In this document: positions 7,903 to 16,676 of the stretch, piece by piece | Position numbering within the stretch: position 1 is the stretch's first letter | Layout: every line of letters starts with the position of its first letter | Assembly: GCA_016292515.1 (NCBI GenBank) | Contig: JAEDIJ010000006.1 | Span: 1 to 64,000 of the forward strand | Reading direction: 5' to 3' | From: Victivallaceae bacterium | Lineage (GTDB): Bacteria; Verrucomicrobiota; Lentisphaeria; Victivallales; Victivallaceae | Length of the DNA: 64,000 bases | Notes under the pieces: model-generated | Seen by the model: only the letters and a program-made list of their open reading frames with translations | Database searches by the model: none | Told to the model about the DNA's origin: nothing | Position numbers and translations under genes: made by a program

Positions 7903-8532
7903 TTAAAACATCAAAAAAAGCATCACTGCCAATCCGGAAAAAATCGGGATGCCGAAATTGTCGTCGATGTGAATGACTTTTTCAAAAAATTCCGCCAATG
8001 CGCCGATGACCGCCGCGATCAGCGAGGCGGCGCCGAGCCGGGGCAAAGCGACTTCGCTGAAAGAAAAGAAGATCCCGAAAGCCGTCGCTCCGATCAAAAT
8101 AAAGGCGATCACGCCCTCCAAAGATTTGCCGTTGGCGAAGCGGATGCGTCCGAAACGTCTGCCGATCAGAGCCGCCGCCGTGTCGCCGCCGAGCATCAGA
8201 GCTATGCAACTTGCCGCAAGGGGTGCGGGAAAGAGGATCAGTACGGCGCAACTTGCCGCCAGTACCGGCGGGCCGCCGCTGATGACCCAGTCCGTCGGCT
8301 TGGGGGGCTGACGCAACATATTGTGAAAAAAGAAATCGTACAACTTCTGGACTTTTTTGTTGCCGCGCGCGTAAGCGTGTTCGACGAGGACACTGCCGAC
8401 GGCGAGAATGCCGAAAAAGATGGCGAGCTGCCAGCGGTAAGCGCGGAAAAAAATCATCGCGACCGGCATCCAGAAAGAACTCAGATGTACCAGTTTGCGG
8501 CGCAATTCATCTTGAAAGGGGATCTCACTCAT
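7903..8532 (-). CDS. Dolichol/phytol kinase-like membrane protein
   Basis: This 209-residue integral membrane protein has about six hydrophobic segments. An early RRKLVHLSSFW motif and the central GGDTAAALIGRRFGRIRF followed by KSLEGVIAF are hallmarks of the CTP-dependent polyprenol/phytol/diacylglycerol kinase group, relatives of CdsA. The predicted role is phosphorylation of an isoprenoid alcohol or diglyceride in the inner membrane. The start overlaps the upstream patatin gene by 4 bases (ATGA), so the two are co-translated, which points to a shared lipid-turnover function. Substrate is not resolved by sequence. Confidence 0.8.
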   Translation of the reverse strand: MSEIPFQDELRRKLVHLSSFWMPVAMIFFRAYRWQLAIFFGILAVGSVLVEHAYARGNKKVQKLYDFFFHNMLRQPPKPTDWVISGGPPVLAASCAVLILFPAPLAASCIALMLGGDTAAALIGRRFGRIRFANGKSLEGVIAFILIGATAFGIFFSFSEVALPRLGAASLIAAVIGALAEFFEKVIHIDDNFGIPIFSGLAVMLFLMF

Positions 8533-9386
8533 TTGTTTTTTTCTCCGAGAAAACGATGGATTTTATCGAGCATACTGCAACCGGCGGCACGGCCGATCTC
8601 GTAAGTCGTTTGCATTCTTTGGGGGTTATGCTCCACTTTGCCGCTCGGCAGCGGGGCAGGGGGGCGGATAACGAGGATCGCTCCCGCTTTTTCCTTTTCC
8701 TCAATGCGCTGTAATGTATCGTTGTAGCGTTGAGGGCGGCTTTGCAGCGCGCGGTAGATCTCCGGCATTTTTTTGAAAAAGGGACGAAAGAGCGGCAGAA
8801 AGGGCGACGGCTTTTTGCGGTATCCCTCCGGGCGCGTCAAAATGACGACGTTGCGGTCAAAGCCGAGTGATTCAAAATAGTCGAGCGGAATGGAATCGGA
8901 AATGCCGCCGTCGAGATACTTTTTGCCGTTTCTTTCGACGGGACGGCTGACGCAGGGCATCGACGCCGACGCGCGGATCCACTCCATCGTGTCGCCGTCC
9001 ACCCGGTCGCAACGGCGGTAGCAGGGATTTCCCGTTTCGACATCGGTCGCGACGACGTAAAATTCCGTCGGGTTGCGGCGGAATTCTTCGTCGTCAAAAG
9101 GATCGAGCGTTTCCGGGATCGCGTGGTAGCAGAAATCTCCGCCGTAGAGATCGCCGGTTTTGAGAAGCGATGCAAGACTGCAATAACGCTTGTCGCGGCA
9201 GAAGCGTTTGTTGTAGCGGATCGCCCGTCCGATCTGGCGGGATTTGAAATTACAGCCGAATGCGGCACCGGCGGAAACGCCGATCACGCCGTCGAAATCG
9301 AGGCAATTTTCCAAAAAAACATCGAGCACGCCGCAACTGAAAAGTCCCCGCATCGCGCCGCCCTCGAGAATCAATCCTGATCTCAT
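8529..9386 (-). CDS. Patatin-like phospholipase
   Basis: This 285-residue protein carries the patatin features in order: the oxyanion loop LEGGAMRGLF (residues 6-16), the nucleophile elbow GVSAG (about 36-40) and the catalytic DGGISDSIP (about 168-176) supplying Asp of the Ser-Asp dyad. It is closest in layout to the YjjU/RssA type of cytoplasmic patatins. No signal peptide or transmembrane helix is evident. It should hydrolyse acyl esters of phospholipids or related lipids. It is the first gene of an operon with the polyprenol-kinase-like gene. Confidence 0.88.
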   Translation of the reverse strand: MRSGLILEGGAMRGLFSCGVLDVFLENCLDFDGVIGVSAGAAFGCNFKSRQIGRAIRYNKRFCRDKRYCSLASLLKTGDLYGGDFCYHAIPETLDPFDDEEFRRNPTEFYVVATDVETGNPCYRRCDRVDGDTMEWIRASASMPCVSRPVERNGKKYLDGGISDSIPLDYFESLGFDRNVVILTRPEGYRKKPSPFLPLFRPFFKKMPEIYRALQSRPQRYNDTLQRIEEKEKAGAILVIRPPAPLPSGKVEHNPQRMQTTYEIGRAAGCSMLDKIHRFLGEKNK

Positions 9387-9520
9387 GGTTTTGTCCTTTC
9401 CGGCTTATAGTATACACGATGACGCGGCAGGAATCAATCCGCGTTTCGGGAAAAAGATGGATTTTTTATTGCGGACGGTGTATTTTATGAAGAAAACGAA
9501 AAATTCCTGTGAGGTGCGTT

Positions 9521-10237
9521 ATGTATGAAATGACCAATGTGATCCCCTTTGTGGATGCCGGAGCGGACGGAAAACTGAAACTTCACAACGCGGTGGCGAT
9601 GATGATGAATTGCTGTCAGTTTCAGGAGTATCAGGAGGAAAAATTCTGCGCTTATTTGCGGCAGAATCATCTGGCGGTCTTTCTCTTTTCGATCCAGTTG
9701 GATATCCTGCGGATGCCGGAATTCCGGGAAAAAGTGAAAACGGCGGTCAAAATCTACGGCTGCCGTTCGATCTACGGTTTGCGGCAGATCACGATGCACG
9801 ATGAAAAAAATGATCTCTGCCTGATTGCCGACGCGACCGGAGCGTTTTTCGACATCGAAGTGCGCAAGGCGGTGAAACTCGTGCCGGAAGCCCTCGGTGT
9901 CGTCTACGACGAGCCGCTTCCGATGGAGTGCCTCGGCCGCAAGATTCCGATCCCGGCGACCGAGCCGGAAAAATGTCCCGCGCTTACGGTGACGCGCTCC
10001 TTGCTCGACCCCAACGGACACCTGACCAGCCACGGTTATTTCGCTCTGGCGGGAGATGTACTGCCGACGGATTTTACCTTTGACCGCGTCCGGATGGAAT
10101 TCAAACAGCAAGCGGCGCCCGGCGAAAAAGTGACGCCGTTTCTGTACCGCGACGGCGAAAGCCGGATCGTCGTCGATATGCGGGGTGAATCCCAGTTGAG
10201 TTGCGCCGTCGCGGAATTCACGACGCGACCGCACTAA
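9521..10237 (+). CDS. Acyl-ACP thioesterase (FatA/FatB-like)
   Basis: This 238-residue protein has two tandem hotdog halves typical of bacterial acyl-ACP thioesterases: an N-terminal half with LHNAVAMMMNCCQFQEYQ and a C-terminal half with TVTRSLLDPNGHLTSHGYF, in which the N-x-H residues align with the plant FatA/B catalytic region. It releases free fatty acids from acyl carrier protein. The ATG at 9521 is preferred over an upstream in-frame GTG because GAGGTG precedes it. It is convergent with the MATE gene; the two stop codons overlap (10234-10237). Neighbouring lipid genes fit a lipid-remodelling region. Confidence 0.85.
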   Translation: MYEMTNVIPFVDAGADGKLKLHNAVAMMMNCCQFQEYQEEKFCAYLRQNHLAVFLFSIQLDILRMPEFREKVKTAVKIYGCRSIYGLRQITMHDEKNDLCLIADATGAFFDIEVRKAVKLVPEALGVVYDEPLPMECLGRKIPIPATEPEKCPALTVTRSLLDPNGHLTSHGYFALAGDVLPTDFTFDRVRMEFKQQAAPGEKVTPFLYRDGESRIVVDMRGESQLSCAVAEFTTRPH

Positions 10238-11586
10238 TTGCGGTAGGGTGTGCGCAAAAAGTTGCCGGTGCGGCGGCGGATGGTGAGGAAATAAGGCACG
10301 GCAAGTAAAATGCAGGTGACGACCCAGCTGAGCACGTCGCCGAGGCAGACGCCGCGATATCCCCAGATGCGTCCGAGCACCACGCAGAGCACCGAGCGGA
10401 AAATCAGATCGCTGAATCCGGAAAGCAGCGGCAGAAAACTGTACCCCATACTCTGCAAAGCGTTGCGGTAGATGAACATCAGTCCTAAAAAGATGTAAAA
10501 GGGCGAGCGGTAATACATAAAATCGCGCACGTAGGGCAACAGGATATCGACCTGATCCTTGCCGACGAAAATTCTCGTGAAAGCGGGGTAAAACGTCGTC
10601 GTGCCGACGTATCCGATGACGGCGAGCGCGAGGATGAAGTAGCTCGCGTCGGTACAGCCGTTGCAGATGCGGTCAAAGCGGCGGCACCCGTAATTCTGGG
10701 CGACAAACGCGCCGACCGTCGCGGTGACCGCGTAGATGAAGATCGTGAAAAGGCGATCGACCTGACAGGCGGTCGCGAATCCGGCGACGGCGACGTCGCC
10801 CAGGGTGTTGAGCGATCCCTGCATCACGATACAGCTGAATGCGATGCAAGTGGACTGGATGCCGAGCGGGATACCGAGCCGGAGATGCTCTTTGACCTGA
10901 TAAGGTTTCCAGTCGGCGCGTGCGAGCCGCAGTTCGGGGAAGTGATGCAGTGTGAAAAAGGCGCACAGCATACCGGAGATCACCTGACTGATGACCGTCG
11001 CATACGCGACCCCTTGGATGCCCCAGTGGAATTTCAGGAGAAAAAGCAGGTCGAGCGCGACGTTGAGCAAGGTCGATACGATGAGGAAATAAAGCGGCGT
11101 CCTGCTGTCGCCGAGCGCGCGGAGCGTGGAGGAAAAGACGTTGTAAACGGCAATCGCCAGATGACCGAAAATGATGATGACCAGATATTCCCGGCACCAG
11201 TCGTAGAGTTCCGCCGGAGTTTTGAGCAACGTCAGGATCTTGTCCAATCCCAGCAATGCCGCCGTGATGACGACGAGCGCGGTGACGGTACTCAAAAGAA
11301 GCGACGTCGTCATCGAGCGGCGGACGCCCGCCATATCCCGCGCACCGAATTTCTGTCCGGTCAGAATGGCGAAACCGCCCGTGAGGGCAAAGATGAAACT
11401 GAAAAGGAGAAAGACCGTCACCCCCGACGCGCCGACGGCACCCAAGGCGCGCCAGCCGAGGATATGACCGACGATGATGGTGTCGGTCATCCCGTAAAAG
11501 AGTTGCAGGATCATTCCGATGATGAGCGGCAGTGAAAAACTGACGATCAACCGCAACGGACTGCCCCCGGTCATATTTTTGAGCAT
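10234..11586 (-). CDS. MATE-family multidrug/metabolite exporter
   Basis: This 450-residue protein has about 12 transmembrane segments in two homologous halves. The MATE signatures are SLPLIIGMILQLFYGMTDTI at the N-terminus and IGQ-like ALTGGFAILTGQKFGARD, then the second-half match VAGFATACQVDRLFTI. It is expected to extrude cationic compounds using sodium or proton gradients at the inner membrane. The ATG at 11586 follows AAAGGAGG; a longer reading from 11679 adds a non-conserved stretch. Substrate is unknown. Confidence 0.9.
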   Translation of the reverse strand: MLKNMTGGSPLRLIVSFSLPLIIGMILQLFYGMTDTIIVGHILGWRALGAVGASGVTVFLLFSFIFALTGGFAILTGQKFGARDMAGVRRSMTTSLLLSTVTALVVITAALLGLDKILTLLKTPAELYDWCREYLVIIIFGHLAIAVYNVFSSTLRALGDSRTPLYFLIVSTLLNVALDLLFLLKFHWGIQGVAYATVISQVISGMLCAFFTLHHFPELRLARADWKPYQVKEHLRLGIPLGIQSTCIAFSCIVMQGSLNTLGDVAVAGFATACQVDRLFTIFIYAVTATVGAFVAQNYGCRRFDRICNGCTDASYFILALAVIGYVGTTTFYPAFTRIFVGKDQVDILLPYVRDFMYYRSPFYIFLGLMFIYRNALQSMGYSFLPLLSGFSDLIFRSVLCVVLGRIWGYRGVCLGDVLSWVVTCILLAVPYFLTIRRRTGNFLRTPYRN

Positions 11587-11668
11587 AAAAAAGAAGCCTC
11601 CTTTTGTGGCGTTGATAAAAAATACTCCGCTTTCCGGCTTTTTCAAGAGGCATCGTGTCAAAAAGAGA

Positions 11669-11696
11669 TTGCTTTTCAACGAAAAAACGGTATATT
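11669..11696 (+). promoter_or_regulatory. Promoter for the PaaI-like thioesterase
   Basis: TTGCTT (11669-11674), a 16-base spacer and TATATT (11691-11696), just before an AGAGGAGG ribosome site and the ATG at 11719. Confidence 0.7.
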
Positions 11697-11718
11697 ATGG
11701 GAAAAGAGGAGGAAAAAA

Positions 11719-12225
11719 ATGAAAGTTGTCAGCAAACAGCGTAACAGCCGGATGTGCGTCATCTGCGGTCTGGACAATCCGAGCGGCGTCCGCGCGCCCT
11801 TTTACAATATGGAGGACGCAAGCGTGATGAGCCGTTTCCGCTTCCGCGCGGAGCAGCAGAGTTATCCCGGCAGAGTACACGGCGGGATCATCACGGCGAT
11901 GCTCGACGAAATGGGGTTGCGCGCATTGTGGGCGAAAACGCTCGACGAATCGCAGTTCGGCGTGACGATCTCGCTCGAAAGCCATTTCCGGAAACCGGTT
12001 CCCTACGAGTGCGATCTCCTGGCGCGCGGCGTCGTCATCAGCGACACCAGCCGCTTTTTTGCGGTCGAAGCGGCGGTGATGGATCTTTACGGACATATCC
12101 TCGCCGACGGTGTCGTCAAGTACATCAAGCTGGATGCCGAAAAAATTTCCGCCGGAGTCGACGTGCACGAGCAGATGCCTTATCTGATCCCCGACGACGT
12201 GAAAGAAATTCAGTACAAACTCTGA
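11719..12225 (+). CDS. PaaI-like hotdog thioesterase
   Basis: This 168-residue protein has a single 4HBT hotdog domain with the PaaI-type motif RVHGGIITAMLDEMG (residues about 52-67), where H-G-G and the downstream Asp/Glu form the acyl-thioester site. The N-terminus has RMCVICGLDNP, a Cys pair often seen in this subgroup. It probably hydrolyses a cytoplasmic acyl-CoA or acyl-ACP. It is monocistronic, divergent from the MATE gene and close to the acyl-ACP thioesterase. Substrate cannot be given. Confidence 0.85.
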   Translation: MKVVSKQRNSRMCVICGLDNPSGVRAPFYNMEDASVMSRFRFRAEQQSYPGRVHGGIITAMLDEMGLRALWAKTLDESQFGVTISLESHFRKPVPYECDLLARGVVISDTSRFFAVEAAVMDLYGHILADGVVKYIKLDAEKISAGVDVHEQMPYLIPDDVKEIQYKL

Positions 12226-12241
12226 TCTTCCCCGCCCGGCG

Positions 12242-12270
12242 TTGAAAAAAGCCGCTTGGAGTGATATATT
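12242..12270 (+). promoter_or_regulatory. Promoter for the FeoA-FeoB fusion
   Basis: TTGAAA (12242-12247), a 17-base spacer and TATATT (12265-12270). No clear Fur box was recognised between it and the ATG. Confidence 0.75.
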
Positions 12271-12309
12271 ATCTCTCTGTATAAATCAATAGATTTCAAG
12301 GGGGATCTT

Positions 12310-14670
12310 ATGACGCTTCGAGAGTTGCCCGTCGGCGGCAGTGCCGAAATTCTCGCCGTCGGCGGAAAAGGGGCGTTGCGCCAGCACTTCCTGGATATGG
12401 GGATGATCCCCGGTACCCGGGTGAAACTTCTCAAATACGCTCCGATGGGCGATCCGATGGAATTGCTGATCGGCGATTACAATCTGACGCTCCGGCTCGC
12501 CGATGCGGAGCATATCGAGATCCGCCAGATCGTGGAAAGTGCCAAAGAAATTTCCGTTGCAGATGGTCTTCCCGCCAATCAGGCGGTTCACCCCGGCTTC
12601 GGCGAGGAGGGCAAATACCACGCGGCGCAACCGGGGGATAAAAAGGCCGCCTTTCCGGAGGGAACGCTGCTTCGTTTCGCCCTCGTCGGCAATCCGAATT
12701 GCGGTAAGACGACGCTTTTCAACGCATTGACCGGTGCCAATCAGCACGTCGGCAATTTTCCCGGTGTCACCGTCAGCCGCAAGGACGGCCGCATCAAAAA
12801 ACATCTTTTTACGCAGGTGACCGACTTGCCCGGCATCTATTCGATGTCGCCTTACAGCGCGGAAGAGTTGGTCACGCGCAAATTCATCCTCGGCGAAAAA
12901 CCGCAGGCGATCATCAATATCGTCGATGCGACCAATATCACCCGCAGTCTCTATCTGTCGATGCAGCTGATGGAATTGGGGATCCCGATGGTGCTCGCCC
13001 TCAATATGATGGATGAAGTGCGCAACAACGGCGGCGCGATCCTCGTCAACAAACTGGAAGCGGCACTGGGGATCCCGGTGATCCCGCTCTCCGCCAGCCG
13101 CGGCGAGGGCATCGACGAATTGGTCAGCCACGTCTTGCATATCGCGCGCTATCAGGAACCGCCAAAAAGACAGGATTTCTGCGACGTCGGGGAGCACGGC
13201 GGTGCCGTCCACCGGGCGATCCACTCGATCATCCATCTGATCGAGGATCACGCCGAGGAAGCGGGGATCCCGCGCCATTTTGCGGCGTGCAAGGTCATCG
13301 AGGGGGATTCTCTGATCCTGCAAAAACTTCACCTCGACGAAAACGAGCGCGATATGCTCGAGCATATCATCATCCAGATGGAAAAGGAGCGCGGTTTGGA
13401 TCGCGCCGCCGCCATCGCGGATATGCGCTTTTCCTTTATCCGCAAGATCTGCCGCGAGACCGTGCGCAAGCCCGTCGAGAGCAAGGAACACCGCCGCAGC
13501 CGCGCGATCGACGCCGTGCTGACGGGGAAATATACGGCGATCCCCGCATTTTTCGCCATTATGGCACTTGTCTTTTATCTGACCTTTGGCGTGATCGGCG
13601 CGTTTTTGCAGAGGATTTTGGAGTCCGGTATCGGTTTCTGTGACGAGAAAATGAGATTCTTTTTGCTGGAAGCCGGGGTGAATCCCACCTGGCAAAGTCT
13701 GGTGCTCGACGGTGTTTTCGCCGGCGTCGGCAGCGTTTTGAGTTTTCTGCCGATCATCGTGACGCTTTTCTTTTTCCTCTCGATGCTGGAAGACAGCGGC
13801 TACATTGCCCGCGTCGCGTTTGTGATGGATAAACTTTTCCGCCGGATCGGACTTTCCGGACGGAGCATCGTGCCGATGCTGATCGGTTTCGGCTGTACCG
13901 TTCCCGCCGTGATGGCGACGCGGACTCTGCCGTCGGCGCGCGACCGCAAAATGACGATCCTTTTGACGCCCTTTATGAGTTGCTCGGCGAAACTGCCGAT
14001 CTACGCTTTCTTTGTCGCGGCGTTTTTCCCCGGGCACGGCGCATTGGTGATGACGCTTTTGTATCTTATCGGCGTCCTTTTTGCATTGCTCATCGCGCTG
14101 ATTTTCAAAAAGACGCTTTTCCGCGGGGAAGCGGTTCCTTTTGTGATGGAATTGCCCAATTACCGGATGCCGGGATTCAAGAACGTCTGCCAGTTGCTCT
14201 GGGAAAAGATCAAGGACTTTCTGCAACGCGCCTTTACTGTGATCTTTCTGGCGTCGATGGCGATCTGGTTGCTCAGTACCTTTGATCTGCACTTGAATAT
14301 GGTCGCCGATCCGGGAATGAGCATTCTGGCGAAGATCGCCGGATTTCTGTCGCCCGTGATGGCGCCGCTCGGATTGGGGGATTGGCGCATCTGCGTTTCG
14401 CTGATCACCGGAGTCAGTGCCAAAGAGAGCGTCGTATCCTCGCTCAACGTCCTTTTGGACAGCGGCGTCGATCTGCACGTTTATCTCACGCAGTCGGCGG
14501 CGGCGGCGTTGCTCGTTTTCACTTTGCTCTACACCCCCTGCATCGCCGCGATCGCCGCGATCCGGCGCGAACTCGGCGCGTTATGGGCGGCGGTCGTCGT
14601 CGTCTGGCAATGCCTTCTCGCCTGGGGCGCGGCCTTTGCGGTCAAACTTGTCGTCCAGTTGTTTCAGTAG
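12310..14670 (+). CDS. feoB: Ferrous iron transporter, FeoA-FeoB fusion
   Basis: This 786-residue protein begins with a FeoA SH3-like domain (residues 1-75; LPVGGSAEILAV, FLDMGMIPGTRVKL). The FeoB GTPase follows: G1 GNPNCGKTT near 126, DLPGIYSM (G3), NMMDE (G4). A helical spacer and the membrane core come next with both gate motifs, GCTVPAVMATRTL and MSCSAKLPIYAFF, and a C-terminal segment of several helices. It imports Fe2+ across the inner membrane. Most bacteria encode feoA separately; here it is fused in frame, and no feoC is present. The ATG follows AAGGGGATCT. Regulation by iron is expected for the family but no operator was recognised. Confidence 0.95.
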   Translation: MTLRELPVGGSAEILAVGGKGALRQHFLDMGMIPGTRVKLLKYAPMGDPMELLIGDYNLTLRLADAEHIEIRQIVESAKEISVADGLPANQAVHPGFGEEGKYHAAQPGDKKAAFPEGTLLRFALVGNPNCGKTTLFNALTGANQHVGNFPGVTVSRKDGRIKKHLFTQVTDLPGIYSMSPYSAEELVTRKFILGEKPQAIINIVDATNITRSLYLSMQLMELGIPMVLALNMMDEVRNNGGAILVNKLEAALGIPVIPLSASRGEGIDELVSHVLHIARYQEPPKRQDFCDVGEHGGAVHRAIHSIIHLIEDHAEEAGIPRHFAACKVIEGDSLILQKLHLDENERDMLEHIIIQMEKERGLDRAAAIADMRFSFIRKICRETVRKPVESKEHRRSRAIDAVLTGKYTAIPAFFAIMALVFYLTFGVIGAFLQRILESGIGFCDEKMRFFLLEAGVNPTWQSLVLDGVFAGVGSVLSFLPIIVTLFFFLSMLEDSGYIARVAFVMDKLFRRIGLSGRSIVPMLIGFGCTVPAVMATRTLPSARDRKMTILLTPFMSCSAKLPIYAFFVAAFFPGHGALVMTLLYLIGVLFALLIALIFKKTLFRGEAVPFVMELPNYRMPGFKNVCQLLWEKIKDFLQRAFTVIFLASMAIWLLSTFDLHLNMVADPGMSILAKIAGFLSPVMAPLGLGDWRICVSLITGVSAKESVVSSLNVLLDSGVDLHVYLTQSAAAALLVFTLLYTPCIAAIAAIRRELGALWAAVVVVWQCLLAWGAAFAVKLVVQLFQ

Positions 14671-14676
14671 CAAAAA

Positions 14677-14718
14677 AAAAGGATTTTTTTCGCCGTACGA
14701 GGTTGAAAAAATCCTTTC
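14677..14718 (-). terminator. Possible hairpin after feoB
   Basis: AAAGGATTTTTT pairs with AAAAAATCCTTT across a 15-base loop. An A-run at the left gives a T-run on the minus strand, but the right side lacks T, and the right arm overlaps the next promoter. Termination of feoB here is uncertain. Confidence 0.4.
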
Positions 14719-14731
14719 GCAGAAGTATATT
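14703..14731 (+). promoter_or_regulatory. Promoter for the HlyD-like gene, start codon at the transcript 5' end
   Basis: TTGAAA (14703-14708), a 17-base spacer and TATATT (14726-14731). The ATG at 14741 lies only 9 bases past the -10 box, so the transcript would be essentially leaderless. Confidence 0.7.
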
Positions 14732-14740
14732 TTCGCCATT

Positions 14741-15838
14741 ATGGAATATATGCAGAAAATCATTTATATGCGCCGTCAGCGGTTGTTGCTGATCGGTGTG
14801 ATCGTTTTGTTGCTCGCGATTTTTTTGCCGGTGACGATCCTCTTTTTGACGACGTCGCCGAAGGCGCCGGCGGAAGTGAAAAATGCACCTGTTCCCGTCG
14901 CGCCGCAATCCGCCAAAATGGTCAAAGGCTTCGGTTTTGTCCGCGGCAGTTCGATGATCACCTTAAAAAACAAGTACGCCGGGTACGTCAAAAAAGTCAA
15001 TTTCTACACCGGGCAGAAAATTATGTGCGGCGACGTCATCATCGAGTACGACGATCTCGACTGGCGTCTGCGCCTCACACAGGCGGTCAACGCCGTGCGG
15101 GAACAGCAAAAAGTCGTTGAAGCCAAAGAACTTGCGCTTCAATTGAAAAAACTCAATCCGCTCCCGTCGGAATACCGCAACATCAACTGGAAACAGATGG
15201 CGGCAAAGGAAAAACTTTTCCGGTTGAAAAAGGAGTTGGACGCCTACGAAAAACTGCACGAGACCAAGGCGGTTTCCGATTTTTCCCTGCGCGAAAAAAC
15301 GCAGGATTACAGAGACGCCGAAGCGGATATGAAAAGTATCGCCGACGATATCAACATCATCAATCAGGGATTGGGCGCACTTTACATTGCCATCGCGGAA
15401 AAGGAGTTGGAGGACGCGCGCACCAAGCTGGAAGACTTGAAAAAAGTGCAGAGTCTCATCGAGGAGGACGGCAATCACTACCGGATCGTTTCGCCGCGCA
15501 ACGGCGTTGTCGTCAACAACTCCGACACGGTCAACGCCTATAACGCCGCCGCTTCCAACGTCGCGGAGATCCACTCGTTCAACAACGGCAGTTACGTCTA
15601 CTGCTATTTCGATGAACGCGATATCAGTTATGTGGTCGAGGGCAAATCCTACCGTTTCCGCACCACGCAGTTCGACTGCACGAAAAAAGGCTATCCGATG
15701 GTGCGGCCGTACGAAGTCCAAAAGAACCGTTCCTCGTCGGGCGACCGTTCGCTTTATCTTGTGAAATGCCAGTTGGTCTCATCGCCGATCCCGTTGCGCA
15801 TCAATTCGACGGGGCAGATGGAGATCGACATCAAGTAA
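14741..15838 (+). CDS. HlyD-like membrane fusion protein
   Basis: This 365-residue protein has an N-terminal signal anchor (LLLIGVIVLLLAIFLPVTIL, residues about 13-33), a lipoyl-like half (KNKYAGYVKKVNFYTGQKIM) and a long coiled-coil hairpin (about 110-230, rich in Lys/Glu heptads). The second lipoyl half (YRIVSPRNGVVVNN) and a beta-barrel segment (VYCYFDERDISYVVEGKSY) follow. This is the layout of periplasmic adaptor proteins that link an inner-membrane transporter to an outer-membrane channel. No cognate ABC or RND gene or TolC is adjacent, so the partner is unknown; the exporter at 5372 is a distant possibility. There is no ribosome site before the ATG, consistent with a leaderless start. 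Confidence 0.82.
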   Translation: MEYMQKIIYMRRQRLLLIGVIVLLLAIFLPVTILFLTTSPKAPAEVKNAPVPVAPQSAKMVKGFGFVRGSSMITLKNKYAGYVKKVNFYTGQKIMCGDVIIEYDDLDWRLRLTQAVNAVREQQKVVEAKELALQLKKLNPLPSEYRNINWKQMAAKEKLFRLKKELDAYEKLHETKAVSDFSLREKTQDYRDAEADMKSIADDINIINQGLGALYIAIAEKELEDARTKLEDLKKVQSLIEEDGNHYRIVSPRNGVVVNNSDTVNAYNAAASNVAEIHSFNNGSYVYCYFDERDISYVVEGKSYRFRTTQFDCTKKGYPMVRPYEVQKNRSSSGDRSLYLVKCQLVSSPIPLRINSTGQMEIDIK

Positions 15839-15842
15839 ACTG

Positions 15843-16628
15843 TTACTTGATCCGGAAAAACTTCATCGCGTTGTCCGTCGTGAGACGGGCGATATCTTCC
15901 ACATCTTTTTGCAGGACTTCCGCGACTTTTGCGGCGATGAGCGGCAGATTGCCCGGATGATTTTCACTTCCGCGCAACGGCACGGGGGCGAGGTAAGGCG
16001 AATCGGTTTCCAGAAGCAGACGGTCAAGCGGGATCAAAGGAAGTTGTTTCCGGATGTTTTCCGAATTTTTGAATGTCACCATTCCCGTGACGCCGAAATA
16101 CGCGCCCAATCGGGCGAATTGCGGCAGAAATTCATTGCCGCCCGTATAGCAATGGATCTCAAAACGCCCGCCGCGCTCCGCAAAAGGACGCAATAACTCC
16201 AACGCGTCAAGATAAGCATCATCACTTTCTTCCCGGTCGCGCAGATGAACGACGGCGGGCTTGTCCCAATCGAGGGCGAGAGCGAGATATTCGGAAAAAA
16301 CTTCCTTTTGGAGTTCGCGACTGGAAAAATCGTAAAAATAGTCCAATCCGAGTTCCCCGACCGCGACGACTTTTTTCTCGTTGCGGAAAAGGGAAAGGTC
16401 GTCGCCGTTTTGCCGGTAACTTTGCGCTTCATGCGGATGAATGCCGACGGCGCACCACGAATCAGCAAAATTCTGGGCGTATTCCAATGCGCGGGTACTT
16501 TCCGCCAGACTGCCGCCGACGGCGAGCGTGTAAAGCGTTTCGCCTTTTGCCGCCGCTTCGATTTTCGCGCGGTAGTCGGCGACGGAGATTTCTCCGGAGT
16601 AATGGAAATGAGTGTCGAAAAACGTCAT
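15843..16628 (-). CDS. tatD: TatD-family metal-dependent DNase
   Basis: This 261-residue TIM-barrel hydrolase has the family metal sites in order: FFDTHFHYSG (residues 3-12, H-x-H), GELGLDYFYDF (Glu ligand), VVHLRDRE, FEIHCYTGG and LLETDSPYLAP (Asp). TatD proteins are cytoplasmic 3'-5' exonucleases acting in DNA repair or oxidative damage. It is convergent with the HlyD-like gene, with only 4 bases between stops. The start follows directly on the terminator of the ROK-like gene, so it may have its own weak promoter. Confidence 0.9.
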   Translation of the reverse strand: MTFFDTHFHYSGEISVADYRAKIEAAAKGETLYTLAVGGSLAESTRALEYAQNFADSWCAVGIHPHEAQSYRQNGDDLSLFRNEKKVVAVGELGLDYFYDFSSRELQKEVFSEYLALALDWDKPAVVHLRDREESDDAYLDALELLRPFAERGGRFEIHCYTGGNEFLPQFARLGAYFGVTGMVTFKNSENIRKQLPLIPLDRLLLETDSPYLAPVPLRGSENHPGNLPLIAAKVAEVLQKDVEDIARLTTDNAMKFFRIK

Positions 16629-16630
16629 AG

Positions 16631-16664
16631 CAAAAAGAAAAGCGGGGGCGATTTCCGCCCCCGC
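16631..16664 (-). terminator. Terminator after the nagB/ROK operon
   Basis: GCGGGGGCG (16642-16650) pairs with CGCCCCCGC (16656-16664); on the minus strand it is followed by a T-rich tract. Confidence 0.85.
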
Positions 16665-16676
16665 ATCGGGATGGTT

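Noticed and set aside
12286..14478. A 730-codon minus-strand frame opposite the FeoA-FeoB gene
   Set aside because: The plus-strand frame carries clear GTPase and gate motifs; long antisense frames are common here from codon bias.
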